Shown: piece by piece, positions 9,801 to 24,800 of the stretch
How positions within the stretch are numbered: the stretch's first letter is position 1
How the letters are laid out: every line of letters begins with the position of its first letter
Source: Oceanipulchritudo coccoides
GTDB lineage: Bacteria > Verrucomicrobiota > Verrucomicrobiia > Opitutales > Oceanipulchritudinaceae
Direction: 5' to 3'
Length of the DNA stretch: 64,000 nucleotides
Assembly: GCF_010500615.1 (NCBI RefSeq)
Contig: NZ_JAAGNX010000002.1
Coordinates: 1,130,361 to 1,194,360 of the forward strand
Notes under the pieces: model-generated
What the model was told of the DNA's origin: nothing
What the model saw: the letters and a program-made list of their open reading frames with translations, nothing else
The model's database searches: none
Translations under genes and position numbers: made by a program

Positions 9801-12800
9801 ACACAGGCCTTCGGATGGGCAACGTGACAATCACCGGTTCCACCGCCTCTTCCGATGACTTCGGTTTGAATGGTACTCTTTCGCTCACGGGTCTTGATTA
9901 CAATGCCTCGACTAGTGGTGACCGCCTGAACTGGGCCAGCGCATTCGACTTTGACGGCGATGACGAAGCAGATGTTCTCGATCCCGGACAGGATCTTCCC
10001 ACTGCAAAGGACCTGGCGATTGACTTTGATTCGACCTTGCAGCTACGCGTGAGCGGCAGCCTTAATGATGCGCCTGAAGACTCCGGCATCTTCCTGACGG
10101 CCGGCCCGGTCAGCCTTGATGGAAGTGCTGAATTTACCCTGACGCGTCAGTTTGTCGATGTGGATACAGACGGTGATGGAACAGCTGATTTGCTCGGCTA
10201 CCAGCTCGACTCCGTGGCCATCTTCATTCCTTCCGAATCGCCGGTAACCCTTATCGTCACGGGCGTGGCTGAATTATCCGTTTCCGGAAGCCTCGCCTTT
10301 GCTCGTGTCTCTGCTCCGGGTGCCGGAACACCGCGCTATACGGCTTTGAAGATGGGCGATGTGGTTGTGGAGTCTTCGACTGCCTCTTCTGGCGACTTTG
10401 GCCTCAGCGGTACTTTGACGATTGCCGGACTTGATTACAATTCAGCCCTGAACGAACCCCGTCTAAACTGGGCCAACGCATTCGACTTTGATGGCGATGC
10501 TGAACCTGATGTTCTCGATCCCGGTGCTGACCTGCCAACTGCCCAGGACCTGTCGATTGACTTTGATTCAAGCCTGCAACTTCGCCTCAGTGGAAGTATT
10601 GCCGGTGACACCGAAAATAACGACCTGCTTCTAACCGCCGGACCTGTGACCCTCGCCGGTTCTGCTGAGTTTAGTTTGACCCGCCAGACGGTGGATGTGG
10701 ACACAACCGGTGACGGCAATGCTGATGTCACCGGTGCGCAGCTGGACTCAATTGCCCTTTCAGTGACGGATGCTGAGCTGGATGTCAGCGGAGTTGCCAA
10801 TCTGACCGTTTCCGGTGAGCTCGCTCTCGCTAAACTCACCCTCGATGGCCAAACCTCAGCGGCATACACCGCCTTGAAGATGGGCGATGTCACAGTCAGT
10901 GCCTCCACGGGCGCGGCTGCCGACTTTGGCTTGGCCGGCACCTTGACCATCGCCGGCTTGGATTACAACAGCGCTGCCACAGGTGATCGCCTGAACTGGG
11001 CCGGCGCCTTTGACTTTGATGGCGACAACGAAGCCGATGTCCTCAATCCCGGACAAGACCTGCCAACACCAACCGATCTGGCAATTGACTTTGATTCCAC
11101 CCTGCAGCTTCGCCTCAGCGGTAGCATCACAGGGGATGAAAACAATAATGATATTCTCATTACAGCCGGTCCGGTAACGCTTGCCGGTTCCGCGGAGTTT
11201 GCCCTGACCCGTCAGACCGTTGATGTGGATACGACTGGTGACGGAACGCCTGATGCCTTGGGTGCCCAACTCGACTCAATTGCTCTTTCAGTGACCAATG
11301 CCGAACTCGTTGCCGGCAGCCTTGCCACTGTGACCCTCTCCGGTGAGCTCGCCCTAGCCAAGCTCACTCTGGCCACGCCTTCCACTGTCGTTTACACTGC
11401 CTTCAAGATGGGGAACGTCACGCTGAGCAATGCGGATGGCGCCACAGCCAGCGACTTCGGCCTGAGTGGAACTCTTACCATTAACAGCCTTGATTACAAC
11501 GGCGGTTCCGTAGCTGACCAGCGCCTGGACTGGAACAGCGCATTTGACTTTGACGGTGACAACGAAGCCGATGTGCTGAACCCCGGCCTTGACCTGCCCA
11601 CGCCAATTGACCTGGCCATCGACTTTGAAGCAGGCCTGGAATTGCGCCTCAGCGGCAGCATCGCAGGGGATGCATCGAATAATGACATTCTCATTACAGC
11701 CGGCCCGGTCACACTTGCCGGAACAGCTGAATTTGCCCTGACCCGCCAGACCATCAGTGTGGATACGACTGGTGATGGTGCAGCCAATGAGGCCGATGCC
11801 CAGCTCGACTCCATCGCACTTTCCATTACCGGCGGAAAACTCGTAGTGGGAACTGTTGCGACTCTTGATATTTCCGGCGACCTTGCCATTGGCAAAGCGA
11901 CCCTCTCCGACACAACTACCGTCTACACCGCCCTCAAGATGGGTGATGTATCGGTGAGTATCGACACCGCCCCATCCGCCAACTTCGGCCTGACCGGCGT
12001 CCTGACCATTGACAGCCTCGATTACAACGGTGGTTCTGTTGCCGACGAACGCCTTGACTGGGCAAATGCCTTTGACTTTGACGGCGACGACATCGCGGAC
12101 GAGCTCGCCTTGAATCCCGGTGCGAATCTGCCCACCCCGAAGGACCTTTCTCTTGACTTTAATTCATCCCTGCAACTCCGCTTGAGTGGCAGCTTGAACA
12201 AGACCACGGACCCAACGGTGATCTTCCTCACCGCCGGCCCAGTGACCCTCGCCGGACGCGCTGACTTTACCCTGACCCGCCAGACGGTTTCCGTCGATAC
12301 CACCGCTGATGGTACTTTCAATGAGACCGATGCGCAGCTTGATGTCATTGCCCTCTCCTTGACTGATGCCGAATTGGTTGCCGGTAGCCTTGCGACCCTG
12401 ACCGTCTCCGGTGAACTGGCTCTTGCCAAGGTGACCCTTGCCAACACGACCACCGTTTACACCGCCTTCAAGATGGGCAATGTCTCGGTCACCACTGAAA
12501 CGGCTTCCACATCCTCCTTTGGATTGGCCGGAACGATGAACATCGACCGCCTTGATTATAATGGTGGATCGGTCGCTGATGCGCGCCTTGATTGGACAAG
12601 TGCCATCGACTTGGACGGTGATAATACCGCCGACCAGCTGGATCCCGGACAAGACCTCGCAACACCGGTTGATCTCGCCATTGATTTTACAGACGGACTG
12701 CAAGTTCGCTTGAGCGGATCTGTGACTGGCGATGCCGGCAATAATGACATCCTGTTAACCGCCGGTCCTGTTACACTCGCCGGGACTGTTGAATTCGCCC

Positions 12801-15800
12801 TGACGCGCCAGACGGTTGACTTTGATTCCACCGGTGACGGCACGGCCAACGAAAGTAATGCCCAGCTCGATACAATCGCGATTTCAATTTCTGAAGGATC
12901 CCTTGCAACTCTTGATGTGAGCGGCGTGGCAACCCTCGTTGTCTCCGGTCAGCTTGCCATTGCGCGCGTGACCCTGAACAGCCAGACAACTGCTCAATAC
13001 ACCGCGGTGAAGATGGGTGACGTTGTCGTGAGTTCCTCAATTGCTTCCGCAAGTGACTTCGGCCTTGAGGGAACGCTCACTATCAACGGTCTCGATTACA
13101 ACAGCACAGCCAGCGGGGATCGCCTCGACTGGAGCAACGCCTTTGATTTGGATGGAGACACAATTCCCGATCTCCTTAACCCCGGCGCTGATCTTCCAAC
13201 CCCGGCCGAGCTCGCCATCGATTTTGAATCCAGCCTGGAACTGCGCCTCAGCGGCAGCATCTCGGGTTCACCATTGCTCACTGCCGGAACCATTACCCTC
13301 GCCGGTACAGCGGAATTTGCACTGACCCGCCAGACCGTTGATGTTGATACCGATGACGATGGATCTGTTGATGCAACCAACGCCCAGTTGGATCTCATTG
13401 CCCTTTCGATTCTTGATCTTTCCCCGGTTACCCTGACCGTTGGCAGCCTTACCACCTTGAGCGTCTCCGGTCAATTGGCCCTCGCCCGGGTAACCTTGGA
13501 CGGGCAGACCGCAGCCGAGTACACCGCCCTGAAAATGGGCGATGTGACCGTTAACGCTTCTTCCGCCGCGGCAGATGATTTTGGTTTGAGCGGCACCCTG
13601 ACGATCAATGGCCTCAACTACAACAGCGCCTTGACTGGCAACCGCCTCGAGTGGACGAGTGCTTTTGATCTGGATAATGACGATTCGCCGGATCTCCTTG
13701 ATCCGGGTGCGGACCTGCCAACTCCGGTTGACCTGACAATTGATTTTAACTCCAGCCTGCAGTTGCTCGTGAGCGGCAGCGTGACCGGTGATCCCTTAAA
13801 CAACAATATTCTCCTGACAGCCGGTCCGGTGACTGTTGCCGGGACAGCTGAGTTTGCCATGACGCGCCAGACTGCCGATGTCGACACAACAGGTGATGGC
13901 AACGCGGATGCAAATTTTGCCCAACTAGATTCCATCGCCCTGTCTGTCACAGATGCGGTCCTTGATGTCAGCGGAATCGCAACCCTTACCGTTTCAGGCG
14001 AACTGGCCCTTGCACGAGTGACTCTTAGTGGTCAACTCGATGCCAAGTATACCGCCTTCAAGATGGGCAATGTCACGGTTAGCAACTCAAATGCTTCCGC
14101 CAGCACCTTTGGCCTGGAAGGCACGCTGACCATTGCTGGTCTCGACTACAATGGCGGATTGGTTGCCGGCGAGCGCCTTGATTGGAACAGTGCCTTTGAT
14201 TTTGATGGTGATGCCAACCCGGATATTTTGGATCCCGGAGCAGACCTGCCGACTCCTGTTGATCTGGCTATCGATTTCGAATCCAGCCTTCAGCTTCGCG
14301 TAAGCGGTAGCGTGACCGGCGCTGGCGTCGATGAGATCTTTCTCACAGCTGGTCCGGTGACTCTTGGCGGTACTGCAGAATTTGCCCTGACCCGCCAGAC
14401 CGTTAAAGTGGACACGACGGGTGACGGCACGATGGACCAAACGAACGCACAGCTCGATTCGGTCGCCCTTTCTGTGACGGATGTTGAATTGGAAGTAACC
14501 GGCCTGGCCACGCTTACGGTCTCCGGTGACCTTGCCTTGGCACGCGTCACTTTGGATGGTTCGACTACGGCGGACTACACGGCCTTCAAGATGGGTGATG
14601 TGACGGTGACAGCTTCCACTGCTTCAGCCTCCGACTTCGGGCTCTCCGGTTCATTGAAGATCACCGGTCTGGATTACAACCAGGCAGAGAGCGGCAACCG
14701 CCTTAATTGGACGAAGGCATTCGACTTCGACGGCGATACGGTTAACGACATTCTGGATCCCGGGCAGGACCTGCCAACCCCACAGGATCTGGCAATTGAT
14801 TTTGATTCAAACCTGCAGCTACGGGTAAGCGGTAGCCTGAATGCGGATCCCGATCCTGAACAGATATTCCTTGTTGCCGGTCCGGTCAGTCTCGACGGTC
14901 GTGCTGAATTCACCATGACACGCCAGACGGTCTCGGTGGATACAAATGGTGACGGTACGGCGAATGAAACCGGCGCACAACTTGACTCCCTGGCCCTCGT
15001 CGTTTCCGACGTCGAGCTCATCGTCACGAATGTCGCCTCATTGCAAGTTTCCGGCGAGCTCGCCCTGGCAAAGTTGACGCTGGCCGACATGACAACCGTT
15101 TACACGGCCTTCAAGATGGGCAATGTATCCGTCACGACAAATTTCACTTCCGGAGATTTTGGCCTCACTGGAAACCTTTCCATCGACAGCCTGAATTACA
15201 ATGCCTCGACAGTGGCTGATCGCCTCGACTGGACAAAGGCCTTCGAGTTTACTGGCGATTCGAACCCGGACATCCTCAATCCTGGTGCAGACCTGCCAAC
15301 ACCGGTTGACCTTTCGATCGATTTTGAATCTGGCCTTGAACTCCAGCTCAGCGGCAGCGTAACCGGTGCCGGAGTTGATGAGATCTTCCTCGCGGTTGGT
15401 CCGGTCACTCTTGGCGGAACAGCCGAGTTCACCCTGACTCGCCAGACCATTGACGTGGATGAGAGCGGAGACGGGACATCAATTCTCACTGACGCCCAGC
15501 TCGACTCAATCGCACTTTCCGTGAGTGATGTGACTCTGGACGTCGAGGGTGTCGCAAGCCTGACCGTCTCGGGCCAGTTTGCCTACGCCACGGTCAAGGC
15601 AACCAGTGCAGATCCTGCCCGCTACACCGCTCTTCTTATCAAGGACCTTTCCGTGGATGCCTCGGTAGCCGATGGTGCTCTTGATTTTGGAACAGTCGGC
15701 CCAATCATCATCAGCGAGCTGAAATACAACGGCGCTGCGGATACCTTCAGCCGCCTCGATTGGAATACGGCCTTTGATTTTGACGGTGACACCGCATACG

Positions 15801-18800
15801 ACGACCTCCTGAATCCGGGTGCCGACCTGCCGACCCCGGCTGACCTGACCATCGACTTTGATTCCACTCTTGAATTCACCATTTCCGGCCAACTCACGGT
15901 TGACCTCGGAGGCTACGTTCTCGTTGCCGGCAGCTTCTCCCTGACCAGCACACAACCGGAGCAGGTCAACCTCCTCGGTGATGCAGTCCTTGAAGATGTT
16001 GACCTTCTGACCATTGAGCTCACTAGCGTGAACCTCTTTGTTGGAGTGGGTGGAGTTTTCGATACAACCACCGACCCTGACAATTGGACAATCGATACAA
16101 GCAACGCTACCGGTTTCTCGGTGAGCAATGCCAATGTGGCAATTGCCCGGGCCAGTATCACCGTTACCGATCCGGCCCCAACAACTCTTGATGACCGCAC
16201 ATGGACAGGTATTGTCGCCAACGCGGACAACATGAGCATCGTTGGACTGCCGGATGACTTTGAACTGCAGGTCGATAATCTCAGCATCGTCTCCAACACG
16301 GCGAACGGCGCTGATGTCCTTGATTGGAGTGTCCTTGTTAGCGAGGCACCGTTCGACGCCCTCAGCGCAGACCAGGACCTGCTCGTTTCGGGCGATGTCA
16401 CCATCAATCTTGGCGGCTTTGTTCTTGTTGCTGGCTCATTTGAAATTGAGAAGTCCTACTTCCCATCGGAAGACCTCGGGCCGCCAAATGGCACTGCCAA
16501 TGTCGAGCTCCTGACTATCAACCTTGAGTCCGTGAATCTCTTCGTCGGGGTAGGCGGGGTCTTTGACACGACCACCGATCCGGATAATTATTCGATCGAG
16601 GCTGATGAAGCTGCTGGGGCAATCGGGTTCTCCGTCACGGATGCCAACCTGTACCTGGCACTTGCCAACGTCAGGGACCTCACTCCTGAGGACCCGCAGA
16701 CCGATACACGCCGCTGGACAGGTATCGCCGCCACCGCGGATAACATGAGTATCGTTGGTTTGCCGGATGAATTTGAACTACAAGTCGATAACCTGGAAGT
16801 TTTTGCCAACTTCGCCTCCGGGAATGACGGCCAAGCAACTCCGCTCGATGCCGATTTGATCAACTGGAACAGCCTCGTTGCTTCACCCAATCCCCTCAAT
16901 GGATTGGACGACAGCACGGTATTTTCTGTTTCCGGTGACCTGACACTCAACCTGGACGGATTTGTGCTCGTCGCAGGCAGCTTTGACATCGCGAAGACCA
17001 CACCCGCCGGTATCGATCTTGGCACTACAGATGGTCCGCTTGATATCGATCTCCTGACAATTAACCTGACGGATGTGAACCTGTTCGTCGGTGTTGGTGG
17101 AGTTTTCGATACGAGCACAGACGGTGATTACAAGATCGTCGCGGAGAGCACGGTCACCGCTGGCACCTTCGTGGATATTGATGATTCCGACGCTGGCGCA
17201 ACCGGCTTCTCAGTCACCAACGCAAACCTTTATCTGGCAATTGCCAGTGTGACCGACTCGACCCCGGAGACCCCGCCAACCGATACCCGCAGCTGGACCG
17301 GTGTCGCAGCCAACGTTGATTCCATGAGCGTTGTCGGAATGCCCGATGACTTTGTCCTGCAGGTCGACAACCTCAACATTCTCGTCAACTCCTCCTCCGG
17401 AGACAGCGGCCCGACGAATACCGTAAACGCCGAGAATATTGACTGGAGCGCGCTCATTGAGGATTCCAACCCGCTGAGCGAACTGGAAGCCGGAACAGAT
17501 TTCTCCGTCTCCGGTGACATCACCTTGAATTTGAAAAACTTTGTCCTTGTCGCCGGTAGCTTCAGCATCGCGAAAAAGACCGAGGACGGGGTTGTCTTTG
17601 GCGGAGACAACGGAACGCAGGATATTGATCTTCTGGTGATCACACTCACCAATGTGAACCTCTTCGTCGGTGTAGGGGGCGTCTTCGATACCAGCACCGA
17701 GGGTGAATACGCCATCAAGGCAGATGATTCAACCAACCCCGGTACGCTGGTTGATATTGCTGACGAAAATGCCGAGGCCACTGGCTTCTCCGTCACCAAT
17801 GCCAATCTCTTCATCGGCATCGCCAGCGTGAGGAATCCTGACGCGACCCTCGAGACCGCACCTACGGATACACGCCGCTGGACCGGTGTCGCGGCCAGTG
17901 CCGACTCAATGAGTGTCGTGGGTCTGCCGGATAACTTTGTTCTTCAAGTCGATAACCTGAATGTCCTCGTCAATACCCAGTCCGGGGATGACGGAGAAAC
18001 GGTTGCCGTTGATGCCGCCCCGATTAACTGGAGCCTCATCACGGAAGCACCGGATGCCCTTGATCCGCTGACTGACACCACGGACTTCGTTGTTACCGGT
18101 GAGCTCACCTTGAACCTTGGTGGATTTGTCCTCGTCGCAGGCGGATTCGGCATTGAGAAGAAGAGTGAGACAGTTGCCGATCTTGGCGGAACCAACGGCG
18201 GTGCGGATATCGACCTGCTGATATTCGAGCTGACCAGTGTGAACTTGTTTGTCGGCGTGGGCGGCGTATTTGATACGACCACTGATCCAGATAATTTCTC
18301 CATCAAGGCGGACAGTACAGACACTCCCGGCACGCTTGTTGCAATCGACAACGAGTTCGCCAATGCAACCGGCTTCTCGGTGGTCGATGCGGACCTTTAC
18401 CTGGCGATTGCCAGCGTGACCAATCCGACTCCGGGCACCACACCTGAAGACACACGTCGCTGGACAGGTGTCGCCGCTTCGGCTGACTCAATGAGCATTG
18501 TCGGTCTGCCAACCAACTTTACCCTGCAAATCGACAACCTGAGCGTCCTGATCAATTCCGTATCCGGTGACAGCGGTCCGAGCTCCTCAGCCGGTGCTGA
18601 AAAGATTGATTGGAATGTGCTCACGGAAGCACCCACTGCCTTGCAGGTAGCTGAGATGACTCCCGCCACGGTCTTCTCGGTCAAGGGCGACCTGACCCTG
18701 AACCTTGGTGGCTATGTTCTTGTCGCTGGCGGCTTTGACATCGCCAAGACCACGCCGACTGGTGTCGACTTGGGCGAGACCAACGGAACCGCCAATGTCG

Positions 18801-21800
18801 ATCTCCTGACAATCAGCCTGACCGGCGTGAACTTCTTTGTTGGTGTTGGTGGCGTCTTTGACACGACCACGGATCCGGATAATTATTCAATCAAGGCGGA
18901 CTCAAAAGCGACACCCGGAACTTTGGTCGACATCGATAGCACTGACGCCAATGCCACTGGCTTCTCGGTGACGAATGCCAATCTTTACCTGGCCATTGCC
19001 AGCGTGACGGATACGACACCGGAAACCCCACAAACCGATACACGCCGCTGGATCGGGGTTGCCGCGACAGCAGATGCGATGAGTGTCGTTGGCCTCCCAA
19101 CTGATTTTACCCTCCGGGTGGATAACCTGAGCGTCCTCGTCAACTCCGCTTCAGGAAATGACGGAGCTGCCGTTGATCCCGCCAATGCGGCGAAGATCGA
19201 CTGGAGCGAGCTCTTCAGCGTATCCAATCCGTTGAGCGCGCTGACCGCTGCCACGGTCTTCTCCGTAAAGGGTGACCTCACCCTGAACCTCGGTGGATAT
19301 GTTCTCGTTGCGGGAAGTTTCTCTCTCAAGAAGACAGAAGAAAATGTCCAGGATCTTGGAAACGCCAATGCGCCTGTGCCGTCAGTTGATTTACTGACAA
19401 TCAGCCTCACCGACGTGAACCTCTTCGTCGGTACAGGTGGCGTCTTCGATACAACCACGGATGGCGACTATAATATCAAGGCCGACGACAAGACTGCCCC
19501 CGGTAACCTCGTTGACATTTCTGACACCAATGCCGATGCCGTTGGTTTCTCGGTCACCAACGCAAACCTTCACCTGGCCATTGCCAGCGTGACCGATGCC
19601 ACTCCTGAAACGCCGCCGACCGACGCACGCCGCTGGACAGGGGTTGCCGCGTCCGCTGAGTCCATGAGCGTGGTTGGCCTGCCATCAGACTTCACCCTGC
19701 AGGTCGATAACCTGAATGTGCTGGTGAATTCATCATCACCGACTGCCCAAAACATCGACTGGAGCCTCCTCGTTGATGCCGACAGCCCATTGGCTGCATT
19801 GTCCACGACAACTTTATCGACATCCCCGTACTTCCTTGTCGAAGGTGACCTTACCCTGAATCTGGGTGGCTATGTCCTCCTCGCCGGCAGTTTCAATATT
19901 GAAAAGAGCGGAGGCTCGCTTGATCCCACAGGAGCGAACACCCCGGTCGATATCCTGACCATTGATTTGTCCTCGGTTAATTTGTTTGTCGGTGCAGGTG
20001 CCACTTTTGACACGAGCACCGAAGGGGCCTTTGATATTGATGTATCCGAAGCCACTGGTTTCTCGGTAAGCAACGCCAGTCTCTTTGTCTCGATCGTCAG
20101 CGTGACCGATTCCACACCTGAAACCCCACCGACGGATACTCGCCGCTGGATTGGTGTGGCCGCCAGTGCGGATCAGATGACCATTGAAGGACTTCCTGAT
20201 GACTTTGCTCTCGAAGTGGGTAACCTCGAAGTGTTCTACAATTCGGCTTCCGGCAACGACGGTAGCACGCCCCCTGGTGGTGTGGATGCTGTCAAGATTG
20301 ACTGGGCAGACGTCTACGCTCCTGCGGATGATCCTCTTGAAAACCTTGCCGCCTCGACCACCCTTTCCGTGGCCGGTGATATCACCATCGACTTGGGCGG
20401 CTACGTTCTCGTCGCTGGCAACTTCCTCATTGCCAAGACCGAAGCAACCGGAGTCGATGTAGGCTCACCTTCCGCTCCTGATCTGGTCGATCTTGACGTG
20501 CTCGAGATCCGCCTGACAAGCGTTGACTTGTTTGTCGGGGTAGGGGGCGAATTCGACACCACAACGGATCCGAATAATTATTCGATCGTCGCCAAGCGGA
20601 TTTCCAATCCTGCACAGACTGTTGCCATCACTGATGCCGATGCCGATGCAATTGGCTTCTCCGTCAGTAATGCCAACCTCTTCATCGGAATTGCTTCCGT
20701 GACAGACCCGACTCCTGAAACACCGGCTGAAGATACACGCAGCTGGACTGGAATCGCAGCCACCGCTTCCAACCTTACTGCAGTCGGTCTTCCAACTGAA
20801 ATTGCCGATCCAAATCTGACTAACCTGAAGGTTCTCTTTAACTCCGCTTCAGGATTTGATGACTCAGCTACGCCAGTCGCCGCGAAAACAATTGATTGGG
20901 ACCTCGTCTTCCCAACCGCCACAGTCCCTGTTCTCGACCCGCATCCGCTCGAGGAATTGAGTGGCGATACAACACTTTCCGTCTCTGGTGATGTCCAGCT
21001 GAACCTGCTCAGCAACACGATCACCATCACAGCATCTGTCGGCCTGAAACTTTCCACACAGGAAGTCTACTTGCGCAGCATTACCAGTCCGGGTGATGCA
21101 CCTGCCGGACCGGTTGAAGTGAGCGCTCTTGAGATTGGTGTTTCCAATGCCAGCGTGGGCTTCAATTATGATATTGATCCGGCCGCAGGCAATGGCGTGG
21201 AAACATTCAGCATCTCCGGCGTTACTCTGGGATTAGCTTACTACACGCCAACCAGTTCCACTGATACGAGGACATGGATGGGCTTGAAGACGTTTGGCGG
21301 GGTTGCTGCTGGCTCTGTAGTATCCGGTGAGATCACAGTCCGTCTCAATACCGGATTCGGTACGGATGACGGAACCAATCCGAACAGCACAGTTGTCGAC
21401 TTTAAGAAGAGTTTTGAAAGCGCCAATGGGTTGAATGATGGCGCAGTCCTCGTTGATACAAATGGCGCCGAACCGGTCCGTCTGGATTATGATGGCAAAC
21501 TCGAATCGTTCGCTGTCGAAGGCAGCCTTGAAATCGGCGACTTCTTCTTCGTCAACGGCCGATTTGAATATACCGACCTGGGTCCACAATCCATCACTTT
21601 GGTAGGTGGAACGAGTGGCATCAATGTCAACGTCAGCTACTTGAGTGTGACCAACGCCTCCGCCTTTGTCGGGGTCGATGGTCCTTACCAGAACGGTGAC
21701 GGTTCAATCAACCCGGATGCCATTGGCTTCCAGTTGACCGGTATGGATTTCGTTGTCGTAAAGATGGCTGAAGTCGGGGGCCTTGGCCGCGAGTGGAATG

Positions 21801-24800
21801 CCGTCAAGGCTACTGCCACTTCCGCGGGAATCGTCGGGATCGAGGGCTTTACCCTTACGGCCAATACAATTTCTGTTGAGATGAATACCGGTAAGGATTC
21901 GTCCAGCAACGACCTTGCCCCCAATGACATGGTCGACTTTAACGCCACCTATGGCGGCGCCCTTCAGGTCGATACCGGTCGTACGGATGAACTTGGCGCA
22001 GTCGTTAATGTCGCTATCGACTATGACGAGCAGCTCCTTCAGGTATCCGCGAATGCGGTTCTCGATATCGCTGGATTTGTCCAGATCAACGGTGGTTTCT
22101 CCTTTACCAAGTTCTCCGCACCGGACGTCAAGCTGACTGGCCAGACCACTCTCGTGGACATGGACGGCACGACCATTGCCTTCGAGAATGTGAATGCCTT
22201 CATCGGCGCGGGTCCGTACTTCGTGGATTCCGACAGCGATGGTTCTTACGATGAGATTGATCCGGATGCAGCGGGCCTCCTTTTGAAGGATATTGATATC
22301 GCGGTGGTCATGTTGAAGCCAACTGCCCTTGGCAGCGCTGAACGATACTATGCGGTAAGTGCCTCCACCGAATCGATTGAATTGCCGGGTCTCTTCTCCG
22401 GTGACTCAAGTGCTTTCAAGGGTCGTGGCTACAAGATCGAGATGAACGCGAGCAACGCCGCCGCGGGAACCAAGGTGGTTGATTTTGGTACCACTTATGC
22501 CGCTACAGCAGGCCAGTTACTGGTCGTAACCGGACCTAGCGGCGGAACAGAAGCCTTTAATTACGGCGCCAAGCTCGAGCGCGTCTCCATCGAAAACCTC
22601 AGCCTGAGCATCGACGACTATGTTTATGTCTCCGGTGGGTTCTCCTTCGAGCGCCAACAGGGCCTGACAGTCACATTGAGCGATACTGCCAACAGCAAGC
22701 GGGTTGTTGATACATACACCCTCGGTGCGGGGAACCTCGATGTATTCGTCGGAAGCGGTCCATATTTTGAAGACACGGATTCGGATGGCGATATCGACGC
22801 AGACGATAACCGAAATGCTGATGCCATCGGTCTTGCCCTGGAGAACGTGAATTTCGGGCTGATCCTGCTCCGGCCAACAGCCGCTGCGCACAAGTCGGTC
22901 AAGTATATCGCAGTCAAGGCAACAGCCGACTTTGCCGGCCTGGTTGGTATCGATGTCTTCAAGCTCTCGGCCTCGAATATTGATATCGAGTACAACACTG
23001 TCCGGAACCCCTCCAATCCGAATGACAACGTAGTCGTTGATTTCTCAGAATTGCCGCTCGGTCACTATCCTCTGAGCACGGGTAATGGCGTGTTGCCAAT
23101 CAACTTCAACAGCAAGGTGCTTCGCGCCAGCGTTGGTGACGCCGAGCTGCAGATTGATGATTACGTCTTTATAAACGGTAGCCTCGCCTTTGAAAAGGGG
23201 ACACTCCCATCGGTCACACTGAGTAACAGCACTCCGCTGACGAACGTCTCGGCGATCAATGTCGGGGCGACCAACGTCAACATGTTCTTCGGTGCCAACG
23301 GCCCGTACTGGACCGATTTGGACGGGGATGGTCAGATCAGCTGGGCTTTTGATGCCGGCGGTGGGAATGACGCAAGCCGTACGATCACACAAATCGGAGA
23401 GGCAACATCGGGATCCATCGACCTTGATATCAACGGTTCTGTAACAACTGTCACCATCGGTACGTCCAGCGCGATTCTCCCGGAAGATGCGATTGTCACG
23501 TTGACCAACGACCAGATCATCACGGTGGGCACCACCAACGGCGTCCAGTATGGCGATTACATTACGGGCGACCTGAGCACAACGGACGAGGTCAATCCTG
23601 TTGAATCCGGTGAGCTGAATGCGGAGGCTGTCGGCTTCAACATTACGAATGCCGATCTGGCCTTTACCCTCCTCAAGCAGGACGGTGCGAGCACCAAGTA
23701 TATTGGTCTTCAGGCTTCCTCCGAATTCTTCGGCTTTGTTGGTACGGATATTTTCAAGCTCCAAGCCACACGGGTCGAGGTCGAGTTGAACTTGGTAACA
23801 GGTGGTGGCACCAATGCGTCCTCCCCGGTCGTTAATTTTGCGGCCACCAAGCCAAGCGAGCTCCTCTCCCTCTTTGACACTGTCAGCGATAAAGTCATCA
23901 CGGTTGGAGAGCTCCGCGCCCTCAATGGTGGCGGTACTTCCTACAGCTCGAGTATTGCGGAATTGTATGCCACCGCCGCCCTGGATACGGATGAGATCGA
24001 ATTGGCCGAGCTGGTCCGGATCCTCGACACTGATTTGGACGGTTACCTTTCCGTCGATGAAGCAAAGGAATTCCTTTCCTCCGCCAATGACGCGCTTGCC
24101 GTCACGAAGGATCTTGATCTCGACGGCAAGATTGATCCGGTTGGCTATGAAGTCAGGACGGGTGGGGAATCCACTTACCTGAATGAAGAACGCCGCCGCA
24201 TCCGTGCCTCGGCTGACAATGTCCTTCTGAATGTAGCGGATTTTGCCTACTTGAACGGAACGATTTCCCTGGATCTGGGAAGCCGTGAAACAGTCACTGT
24301 CAGCACTGGAATACCTCCGATCTTAGGCGATATCGGAGCGAGTAACATCGCTTCGATCAACGCCGCCATGGCGAGTATCGAGTCGACTCTCAATAATGTT
24401 CAGGGCAGCGTGGCCACAACCCTTACGGGCGCCATCAACTCAGTAACAACCGCAATCACGGATTCGGTACTCAATACGAGCAGCAGCCTGATCAGCAGCG
24501 TTTTTGACGAGTTGAACACCGCTATTAATTCCGGCATCGACGCCGCCAAGGATAACATTGCAGCAAGCCTGACTACCAGTCTGACCGCGATCACGGATTC
24601 CATTTCCGTAGACAATCTACTCGAGACCACCATAACGAATATCATTCCAAGCGGCTTGGATTCGAACATCAGCGGTCTTCTGCAGACTATTCTCAGCCCG
24701 ATCAAGACCCTTGTCGCCAAGGAACTTGAATCAGCCCTTGAGGAATCGTTGACAGGTGCGATTGACCGCATCGTCAATTCCGTCGGTGATGCCGTTTCCA

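Noticed and set aside
7966..20979. Arrays A and B considered as DNA-level repeats such as a CRISPR or satellite
   Set aside because: Periods are multiples of three, copies diverge in a protein-conserving manner and the frame stays open, so the repeats act at protein level.
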